From Syntrophaceae bacterium (GTDB taxonomy: Bacteria > Desulfobacterota > Syntrophorhabdia > Syntrophorhabdales > WCHB1-27): a DNA stretch of 6,197 nt. Positions 1 through 5,319 of the stretch are shown here, piece by piece; positions within the stretch are counted from its first letter, which is position 1, and every line of letters starts with the position of its first letter. The stretch spans positions 1 through 6,197 of the forward strand of contig PLSJ01000156.1 in NCBI GenBank assembly GCA_003165115.1, given 5' to 3'. Position numbers and translations under genes: made by a program. Below the pieces are notes generated by a model that did no database searches, was not told the origin of the DNA, and was given only the letters and a program-made list of their open reading frames with translations.

Positions 1-751
1 GGTCGCCCTCGTCGCGCCATTTCGCGTCAACCACGGACCTCGTTGCTCCCACCGCGCCGCCTATTGCCTCGGCGAGTTCTTCGATGAGTGCGAAATTCTC
101 CGCCGCCTTCAGCCCGCGGCCGCCCGAAACGATGATTACCGCCTCGGTAAGATCGACCATGCCTATCGGCTTTTCCTCCACCCGCAGCACCCTGGTCCGC
201 ACCTGGCCGACCGAAAGGGCGGCCTGTCTCTCCACGAATTGGCCGGGTTTGTCGCCGGCGGCGATAATCTCGAAGGTATTCGGCCTGGTGGTGACAACGA
301 CGGGATGACCGGAGCACGTGACTTCCGTCAAAACCCTTCCGCCGTATACGGGTCTCACGAAAGTGACAGGCTCCTCAAGCCACCTGGCGGCGGTGACATC
401 GGAAACGATCCCGCATCCAAGGAGGACCGCTACCCTTGGGAGGAAGTCACGTCCCATCTGGGTGGCCCCCGCGAGGATCATTTTCGGACCCGACTCACGG
501 ACATATGCGCCGACGGCAAGTGAGAACGCTTCCGGCGTATAGGCATCGAGAAGAGGGTCGATGATGTGCACAAGCGTGTCCGCATAAAGGAGGAGTTTTT
601 CCTTGACCGCCGGCGGCATCCGGCCGAGCACCACGGCTTCCACCGTGTAGCGTCCGGCCTGCGCGAGCTTCCTCCCCTCGCTCAAAAGCTCAAGCGAGGC
701 CTTCTTTACCTCCTCTCCCTTTATCTCCGCAAATACGAGTATCTTATCCAT
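1..751 (-). CDS. etfA: Electron transfer flavoprotein alpha subunit (EtfA), C-terminus cut off by window edge
   Basis: Large subunit of the FAD-containing ETF heterodimer, a soluble electron carrier that takes electrons from acyl-CoA dehydrogenases and passes them toward the membrane quinone pool. I translated 250 codons from an ATG at 751-749; the frame is open to base 1. The N-terminal ETF domain (MDKILVFAEIKGEEVKKAS) runs to about residue 190. The start of the C-terminal FAD domain is clear: SGGRGL at 209-214, then ENFALIEELAEAIGGAVGATRS followed by VVDAKW at 240-245. EtfA proteins are usually about 320 residues, so roughly 70 are missing, including the expected QxGQTGK and SGAIQH-type FAD motifs. 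A TAAGGGG sequence overlapping the etfB stop sits about 9 nt before the ATG and supports this start. It follows etfB by 13 nt and is the last visible gene of the five-gene operon, so it probably serves the two dehydrogenases upstream. Confidence 0.95.
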   Translation of the reverse strand, partial: MDKILVFAEIKGEEVKKASLELLSEGRKLAQAGRYTVEAVVLGRMPPAVKEKLLLYADTLVHIIDPLLDAYTPEAFSLAVGAYVRESGPKMILAGATQMGRDFLPRVAVLLGCGIVSDVTAARWLEEPVTFVRPVYGGRVLTEVTCSGHPVVVTTRPNTFEIIAAGDKPGQFVERQAALSVGQVRTRVLRVEEKPIGMVDLTEAVIIVSGGRGLKAAENFALIEELAEAIGGAVGATRSVVDAKWRDEGD

Positions 752-764
752 ATGGCTAAACCCC

Positions 765-1547
765 TTAGAGCACCCTTTCTACGTCCGTAAGAATTCGTAT
801 GGCTTCACGCGCGGCCTCGGCCGGCTCCCCGGCAATGAGCCGCACCGGGGGCTTCCTCGAAGGCGCGATATACCGGCCGATTGTCACCTTTGCCCCGCGT
901 TCGCCCACCTGCGCCGGCTCAAGACCGAGGTCCGCGGGCGTCAGCCTCGGTATCTGCGCCTTCATGGCCTTCATCACGCCGGTGATCATGGGCACCCTGG
1001 GCTCGTTCAGCCCCTTCTGCGCGGTAAATACCGCCGGAAGGTCCACCTCGATCACCTCCGTCGCCCCCTCTATGGCGGATTCGGCCACGGCCAACCCGTC
1101 CGCGATATCGAGCTTCAGGACAGCGCCTACGTGGGGCAGCCCCAGAAATTGGGCGACCATAGGCCCCACCTCACCCCTGTCGTCATCGACGGCCTGTCTA
1201 CCGCAGAGGATGATGTCGCACGCCTCCTTCGAGACGGCCCTGCTCAGGGCCAGCGCGGTTGAATAGCCGTCGCCTTGCAGGAAGGCTTCGTCGTCGAGGA
1301 GGAAGGCGGCATCCGCCCCCATGGCGATGGCCGTCCTCAGGGCCTCCGTGGCCTTGCCTGTCCCCATGGTAATCACCGATACCCGCCCGCCGTGTCGCTC
1401 TTTTATCCTGAGCGCCTCTTCCAGGGCGAACTCGTCAAAGAAATTCATTGCAAACTTCTGCTCGATCAGAAGCTCCCGGCCTTCACTCGTTATTTCGATC
1501 AAAGCCTCGGCATCGGGCACCTGCTTCGCCAGCACGACAATATTCAT
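765..1547 (-). CDS. etfB: Electron transfer flavoprotein beta subunit (EtfB)
   Basis: Small ETF subunit of 260 residues, the usual length. It forms the heterodimer with EtfA and binds AMP, or a second FAD in bifurcating types. The N-terminus MNIVVLAKQVPD is typical. The nucleotide-binding region CGRQAVDDDRGEVGP lies at 115-129 and the ETF beta signature AQKGLNEPRVP at 176-186, followed by the lysine-containing helix VMKAMKAQIP. The start is an ATG with an AGGAGG 7 nt upstream. It begins 15 nt after the stop of the dehydrogenase gene at 1563 and ends 13 nt before etfA, so the ETF is co-transcribed with its likely electron donors. The DDD triplet resembles AMP-binding, non-bifurcating ETFs. Many bifurcating EtfBs read D-G-D there, but the following GEVGP looks more like them, so the class is not certain. 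Plausible acceptors are an ETF:quinone oxidoreductase or a FixABCX-like complex, neither of which is seen here. Confidence 0.96.
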   Translation of the reverse strand: MNIVVLAKQVPDAEALIEITSEGRELLIEQKFAMNFFDEFALEEALRIKERHGGRVSVITMGTGKATEALRTAIAMGADAAFLLDDEAFLQGDGYSTALALSRAVSKEACDIILCGRQAVDDDRGEVGPMVAQFLGLPHVGAVLKLDIADGLAVAESAIEGATEVIEVDLPAVFTAQKGLNEPRVPMITGVMKAMKAQIPRLTPADLGLEPAQVGERGAKVTIGRYIAPSRKPPVRLIAGEPAEAAREAIRILTDVERVL

Positions 1548-1562
1548 GCGGATGCCTCCTCG

Positions 1563-2711
1563 TCACACCTTTCCAATGATCATCCTGCCCAGAAGGTCCC
1601 TTATGATCTCGTGGGTGCCGCCGCCGTAAAGCAGGAAGCGCGCGTCCCTGAAGTGGCGCTGGGGGTTGTACTCGTGGGCAAAACCGTTGGCTCCCCATAT
1701 GCGCGTCACCTCGTCGACGACCTTGCAGCACGTCTCCGTCGCGTACATCTTCGCCATGGCCGCCTCTTTGCGGCTGGATAACTTCTCCCTGATCCGCCAC
1801 GCGGCATAATAGATCATGAGCCTGCTCGCCTCCATCTCGGTGGCCATGTCGGCAAACTTGGCCCTGATAAGCTGGTACGTGCCGATAGGCTTCCCGAAGG
1901 CGACGCGTTTTCGCGCATATTCGAGCCCTTCGTCGAAGGCCGCCTGGGCGATCCCGAGCGCCATTGCGCCCGTCATCACCCGTACCTCGTCCAGTATCTC
2001 GCCAAGGTACTCGACGCCCCTGTTCAGCTCTTTTCCGAGGAGGTTCTCCTCGGGCACCCTCACGTTGTCGAAGACAAGCTCTCCCGTGACGGTCCCCCTA
2101 CAGCCCAGCTTGTCGAGCACCTGCCCGGCGGAAAAACCGGGGGTCCCCTTCTCGACGAGGAAAAAGTTAAGCCCCTTGGCGCCGAGTGCGAGATCGGTCG
2201 TGGCGAGGACGGTGGCCATATCGGCGACCGGACCGTTCGTGATCCACATCTTCGTCCCGTTTATGACCCATTCATTGCCTTCCTTCCGCACGGTCGTCCT
2301 CGTGGCCGAAAGGTCGGACCCCGACTGGTCCTCGGTAAAACACATGGTACCGACTTTTTCGCCCTTCATGGCGGGGTAGAGGCAGCGCTCCTTCATCGCG
2401 TCGGAGCCGAAGCGGAAGACGAAATAGGTGCCCATGAGGATGTTCATGATCACGCTCTGGGCAAACCCGACCGAACCCCTCGCTATCTGCTCGTAGAAGA
2501 TCATCGCCGTTACCGGGTCGGCGTTCATGCCCCCTATCTCCTCCGGGTACCGGAGTCCCAGGTAGCCGAGTGAGCTGAACTCCCGCCAGAGCTCCCAGGG
2601 GAACTCGTCCTTCTCGTCTATCTCCCTGGCCTTGGGCACGATCATGCGGTCGACCGTGTCGGTGATCGTCTTCTTGAAGAACTCCTGTTCTTCCGTAAGC
2701 GCGAAATCCAT
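1563..2711 (-). CDS. Acyl-CoA dehydrogenase (second of a tandem pair), lacking the canonical catalytic Glu
   Basis: FAD-dependent acyl-CoA dehydrogenase of 382 residues, full length for the family. The N-terminal helical domain spans about 1-120. The middle beta domain has CFTEDQSGSD (124-133) and KMWITNG (154-160), which bind flavin and substrate. The C-terminal helical domain has REAFG-like KRVAFGKPIG (268-277) and WGANGF (339-344). The helix after RDAR ends in LLYGGGTHEI (360-369). An ungapped alignment to MCAD puts Gly364 at catalytic Glu376. The isovaleryl-CoA dehydrogenase base position, just before Arg244, is Val243, so neither usual base is present. The start ATG has AAGGAGG 5 nt upstream, directly after the preceding gene's TAA. 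It is a clear paralogue of the gene at 2722-3882. It probably oxidises a CoA thioester made by the CoA-transferase, with ETF as acceptor. A ring substrate such as cyclohexene-carboxyl-CoA is an inference from the missing Glu. Confidence 0.95.
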   Translation of the reverse strand: MDFALTEEQEFFKKTITDTVDRMIVPKAREIDEKDEFPWELWREFSSLGYLGLRYPEEIGGMNADPVTAMIFYEQIARGSVGFAQSVIMNILMGTYFVFRFGSDAMKERCLYPAMKGEKVGTMCFTEDQSGSDLSATRTTVRKEGNEWVINGTKMWITNGPVADMATVLATTDLALGAKGLNFFLVEKGTPGFSAGQVLDKLGCRGTVTGELVFDNVRVPEENLLGKELNRGVEYLGEILDEVRVMTGAMALGIAQAAFDEGLEYARKRVAFGKPIGTYQLIRAKFADMATEMEASRLMIYYAAWRIREKLSSRKEAAMAKMYATETCCKVVDEVTRIWGANGFAHEYNPQRHFRDARFLLYGGGTHEIIRDLLGRMIIGKV

Positions 2712-2721
2712 TAAACCCTCC

Positions 2722-3882
2722 TTATATAACGGCGCTCGGCCGGTTTCTTTTGAGCGTATCCCGGGCGATGAGCGTCTTCAATATCTCCGACGTGCCTCCG
2801 CCGAACAGGAGGAAGCGGGCGTCCCGGAAATACCTCTGCACCGGAAATTCCTCCGCTATGCCGTAGGCCCCGTGTATGCGGGTCACCTCGTCCGCCACGA
2901 AGCAGGCGGTTTCGGTCGAATAGAGCTTCGCCATGGCAGCCTCCTTGCCGGTGGAAGCCCCGCTGTCCCTGAGCCAGGCAGCGTAATACGTGAGGAACTC
3001 GGAGGCCTTGATGCGCATCTCCATCTCGGCGATCTTCTCCTGGATCAGCTCGAAGCTCCCTATGGTGCGGCCGAAGGCCTCCCGCTCACCGGCATACTTG
3101 AGCCCCGCCGCGAAAGAGGCTTTCGAGAGTCCCAGGCCGAGGCCCGCGATCATCGTCCTTATCTCGCCCAGTATATTATTTAGGTGCTCCGGTCCTTTCC
3201 CTTCCCGGCCGAGGAAATTCTCCTCGGGTATGCGGCACCCGTCGAAAATCAGCTCGGCCGTGTTCGCTCCCCGGGCCGAGATCTTCCCGATCTTCTGGCC
3301 CACGGAAAATCCCGGCGTGCCCTTCTCGACGAGAAAAAAACCGAGGCCGCCGAGCCTCTTTGCGGGATCGGTCGTCGCCGCGACCGTCACGAAATCGGCG
3401 ACAGGGCCGTTCGTGATCCACATCTTTCTGCCCGTGATCACGTAGGTGCGGCCATCTTTTACGGCCCTCGTCCTGATCGACCCGAGGTCGGAGCCGCAAT
3501 CGGGCTCGGTAAAGGCGATGGTGGCGATCTTCTCGCCCCGTATGGCGGGGATGAGGCATCGCTCCTTCTGCGCTTCCGTGCCGAAATGATAGATGAAATC
3601 CGTCCCCATGAGGCACTGCATGGTGACCACCGCGGCAAGCCCCATAGATACCCGCGCGATCTCTTCTGCCAGGAGCGTAAAGGTCACGCAATCGGCCCCC
3701 ATCCCACCGATTTCCGCCGGATACCTGATCCCGTAATAGCCGAGCTTCCCCAACTTTCTGAAGACGTCGAGCGGGAATTCATCCGCCCTGTCGATATCTT
3801 CCGCCTTCGGCGCGAGACGGGTGAGCGTCTGGGACGCCTGCTCCCTGAAAAACCGCTGGGTCTCCGTCAGCCTGAAATCCAC
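2722..3882 (-). CDS. Acyl-CoA dehydrogenase (first of a tandem pair), lacking the canonical catalytic Glu
   Basis: FAD-dependent acyl-CoA dehydrogenase, 386 residues from a GTG start at 3882. An upstream in-frame ATG at 3981 would add 33 residues rich in Arg and Ser that overlap the CoA-transferase gene. The GTG is preferred because its product, VDFRLTETQ, matches the family N-terminus (compare MDFALTEEQ in the neighbour) and has an AAGGA upstream. Motifs: AFTEPDCGSD (123-132), KMWITNGPVAD (153-163), the substrate/FAD helix region EREAFGRTIG (266-275), and RIHGAYGIAEE (335-345). The C-terminal RDARFLLFGGGTSEI has Gly362 at the position of MCAD Glu376. The isovaleryl-type position before Arg242 is Ile241. 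Both usual catalytic bases are therefore absent, as in the neighbour; Glu240 is present but one residue off register. It lies 25 nt after the CoA-transferase stop and 10 nt before the second dehydrogenase. The pair may catalyse two successive dehydrogenations of one substrate; the substrate is unknown. Confidence 0.94.
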   Translation of the reverse strand: MDFRLTETQRFFREQASQTLTRLAPKAEDIDRADEFPLDVFRKLGKLGYYGIRYPAEIGGMGADCVTFTLLAEEIARVSMGLAAVVTMQCLMGTDFIYHFGTEAQKERCLIPAIRGEKIATIAFTEPDCGSDLGSIRTRAVKDGRTYVITGRKMWITNGPVADFVTVAATTDPAKRLGGLGFFLVEKGTPGFSVGQKIGKISARGANTAELIFDGCRIPEENFLGREGKGPEHLNNILGEIRTMIAGLGLGLSKASFAAGLKYAGEREAFGRTIGSFELIQEKIAEMEMRIKASEFLTYYAAWLRDSGASTGKEAAMAKLYSTETACFVADEVTRIHGAYGIAEEFPVQRYFRDARFLLFGGGTSEILKTLIARDTLKRNRPSAVI

Positions 3883-3892
3883 TCGATGGCCT

Positions 3893-3898
3893 ATCCTT
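3893..3898 (-). promoter_or_regulatory. Ribosome binding site deciding the GTG start of the first dehydrogenase
   Basis: The minus strand reads AAGGAT about 10 nt before the GTG at 3882-3880, inside the short spacer after the CoA-transferase stop codon. A second purine-rich stretch, AGAGGA, lies just upstream at 3902-3907. Together with the family-typical N-terminus after the GTG, this argues against the ATG at 3981, which lies within the upstream coding region. The site is only moderately strong. Confidence 0.55.
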
Positions 3899-3907
3899 GT
3901 TTCCTCT

Positions 3908-5098
3908 TTAAATAACCTTTTTTGCCTTGAGCCCCTCGATCTGCTCCTCCGAGTAGCCGAGGACGTTGCCGTATATCTCACGGTTATGCTCCCCGAACCG
4001 TGGGGGGAAGGTCATCTTCCGGTCGTTCTCCTTGAGAAACGATGTCATGAAGGGCGGCGGCGCCATCCATATCTGCGTCTTCGTCGCCGGGTCTATTGCC
4101 GTGAGCATCGCGGCCTTTACGTAAGGGTCTTCCAGCACCTCTTGAATGGTATTGACCTTCGATATGGCGATCGTCGCCTTGTTGCACATATCGATCATTT
4201 CATCCGTGGTCCGAGTTTTCGTGCATGCGCCGATCTGCTTGTTCAGGTTCGTCACGTCGAGGATCCTGCCCTTGTTCTTCTCGTATTCGGGCCCGGCCAG
4301 TTTTTCGAAACCGGGCAGTTGGGTGAAAGAGACCCACTGCCGGTCGTTGCCCACTGCGATGTAGACGTACCCGTCCTTCGTCTCGTAGACGGAGACGGGC
4401 GCGAAGAACTCATGCGTGTTTCCCCGCCTGGTGATCTTGTTGCCGAAGGATTTCGTGAGCGTGGTGGCGACGGTCAGCCAGGAGGTGGTCGACATGAACA
4501 TGGATACGTCGATCCTCTCTCCCTGGCCGGTGAGCGCCCGTTTACAGAGAGCCTTCATCACGAGTCCGTACGCGTGCTCGCTTGTCCCCATGTCGGGAAG
4601 GGGGATGCCGAGCACCTGGGGGTCCTCGCCCGCGTTCCCCGTCAGTTCCATGAGTCCGCTCCTCGCCTGGAGGATCGGGTCGTACGCCGCCTCGTTACTT
4701 TCGGGTCCGAACCCCGTGAGGCCCAACCAGATGATATCCTCCTTGACCGCCTTCAGGGTGTCGAAGTCTATGCCGAGCTTCTCGTAGTTCCGCGGAAGCT
4801 GGTTGGTGGCGAATATATCCACCTTCATCTTGACGATCATTTCCTTGAGAAGGGCCTGCCCCTCCGTCGACCCCAGGTCGAGGGTGAGGGCCTTCTTGCC
4901 CGAGTTTATGGCCAGAAAATATGTGTTCATCCGCTCCTCGCCGAGCCGGTTCTCACCGATCATCCGGTTCGGGTCGCCATAGACCGGGTGTTCCAGCCTG
5001 ATCACCTGCATGCCGTCCATGGCGAGGCGATAGCTCAGATAAGGAAGCACGGTCGCCTGCTCGAGAGAGAGTATCGTCATATTTCTGAAAACGTCCAT
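3908..5098 (-). CDS. Family III CoA-transferase (CaiB/BaiF type)
   Basis: 396 residues, normal length for the family. These enzymes move CoA between acids through an aspartyl-CoA anhydride; typical donors are succinyl-CoA, acetyl-CoA or a pathway product. The N-terminal nucleotide-binding part reads ILSLEQATVLPYLSYRLA (9-26), then VIRLEHPVYGDPNR (32-45). The motif NSGKKALTLDL (65-75) and the segment KLGIDFDTL to LTGFGPES (107-134) are typical. Asp169, in LPDMGTS, aligns with the catalytic aspartate of formyl-CoA transferase (also Asp169, from memory). It is followed by the conserved ALTGQGERIDVSM. The C-terminus ends in a PPRFGEHNREIYGNVLGYS-type tail. The ATG has GGAGG about 6 nt upstream. 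It is the first gene of the operon, so it probably activates the substrate for the dehydrogenases. Relatives act on cyclohexanecarboxylate, benzylsuccinate, carnitine and bile acids; the acid used here cannot be read from sequence. Confidence 0.94.
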   Translation of the reverse strand: MDVFRNMTILSLEQATVLPYLSYRLAMDGMQVIRLEHPVYGDPNRMIGENRLGEERMNTYFLAINSGKKALTLDLGSTEGQALLKEMIVKMKVDIFATNQLPRNYEKLGIDFDTLKAVKEDIIWLGLTGFGPESNEAAYDPILQARSGLMELTGNAGEDPQVLGIPLPDMGTSEHAYGLVMKALCKRALTGQGERIDVSMFMSTTSWLTVATTLTKSFGNKITRRGNTHEFFAPVSVYETKDGYVYIAVGNDRQWVSFTQLPGFEKLAGPEYEKNKGRILDVTNLNKQIGACTKTRTTDEMIDMCNKATIAISKVNTIQEVLEDPYVKAAMLTAIDPATKTQIWMAPPPFMTSFLKENDRKMTFPPRFGEHNREIYGNVLGYSEEQIEGLKAKKVI

Positions 5099-5172
5099 TA
5101 CATCCTCCTCAGAAAGGTTTGTCCGCCCATTGCCGCCCGGCTGTTAAAGATTTCACTTGCCCCATTTTTAGG

Positions 5173-5202
5173 TTGACACAAAAACCTTATTGTTTGTACT
5201 AT
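5173..5202 (+). promoter_or_regulatory. Sigma70-like promoter for the hcrB unit
   Basis: A perfect TTGACA at 5173-5178 is followed after 18 nt by TACTAT at 5197-5202, which matches four of six bases of TATAAT. Transcription would start near 5209, giving a leader of about 110 nt before the hcrB ATG at 5320. The promoter sits on the far side of the intergenic region from its gene and points at the promoter at 5243-5272. Predicted by eye only. Confidence 0.6.
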
Positions 5203-5230
5203 TATAGTGACACAAGCGGTATACTGTATA
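5201..5230 (-). promoter_or_regulatory. Possible second promoter for the CoA-transferase operon
   Basis: On the minus strand, TATACA (5230-5225, four of six matches to TTGACA) is followed after 18 nt by a perfect TATAAT (5206-5201). Its -35 box lies inside the palindrome at 5218-5232, so a bound repressor would cover it. It could be a secondary start site closer to the operon, or a chance match in AT-rich promoter DNA. Confidence 0.35.
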
Positions 5231-5232
5231 CC
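5218..5232. promoter_or_regulatory. Palindromic operator between the divergent units
   Basis: A perfect inverted repeat, GGTATAC-T-GTATACC, with 7-bp arms and a single central base. It lies about +10 to +24 of the predicted hcrB transcript and +5 to +19 of the predicted CoA-transferase transcript, a good position for a repressor to block both. The GTATAC core resembles sites of GntR-family regulators, but that family assignment is a guess and no regulator gene is in the window. Confidence 0.65.
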
Positions 5233-5242
5233 ATATTTGTCC

Positions 5243-5272
5243 AGTATAGTGAAAGCGGCATTTGTTTGTCAA
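5243..5272 (-). promoter_or_regulatory. Sigma70-like promoter for the CoA-transferase/dehydrogenase/ETF operon
   Basis: The minus strand shows a perfect TTGACA (5272-5267), an 18-nt spacer, and TATACT (5248-5243), which matches five of six bases of TATAAT. Transcription would begin near 5236 and leave a leader of about 138 nt before the ATG at 5098. It is the best-scoring promoter by eye in the region and faces the plus-strand promoter. Confidence 0.65.
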
Positions 5273-5319
5273 GAACTTTTGGAAACGAGCAAGGCCGGGA
5301 AAACAGGAGGAAGAAAAAG

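Larger units (their letters stand above)
5193..5258 (+). repeat. Imperfect direct repeat in the divergent promoter region
   Basis: Two copies of a composite motif are seen: TTTGT, then TATAGTGA, then AAGCGG. Copy one is at 5193-5197, 5203-5210 and 5214-5219. Copy two is at 5236-5240, 5245-5252 and 5253-5258. TATAGTGA recurs exactly 42 bp apart, close to four helical turns, and the copies differ by small insertions between blocks. They flank the palindrome at 5218-5232. They could be paired sites for a regulator or simply a duplicated promoter segment. Confidence 0.5.

Noticed and set aside
1978..1986. Glu242 of the second dehydrogenase (Glu240 in the first) as an isovaleryl-type catalytic base
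   Set aside because: An ungapped alignment back from the AFG motif places this Glu two residues before the Arg rather than one, so it does not occupy the known base position; it is kept only as a speculative alternative.
3883..3981. N-terminal extension of the first dehydrogenase to the ATG at 3981
   Set aside because: The extra 33 residues overlap the CoA-transferase coding end, are unlike any dehydrogenase N-terminus, and the GTG at 3882 gives the family-typical start.
5123..5138. Two GGGCGG boxes 10 bp apart (minus strand) in the CoA-transferase leader
   Set aside because: They are short GC-rich matches in a GC-rich genome with no clear hairpin or known function, so they are not reported as a regulatory site.
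3821..5176. A 451-codon plus-strand open frame opposite the CoA-transferase gene
   Set aside because: It mirrors a clearly conserved gene on the other strand, has no recognisable domain, and its composition (many His, Arg, Leu and Val) is typical of antisense frames in GC-rich DNA.
5099..5236. A riboswitch or attenuator in the CoA-transferase leader
   Set aside because: I see no conserved aptamer pattern and no stem followed by a T-run; the leader looks like plain untranslated sequence.
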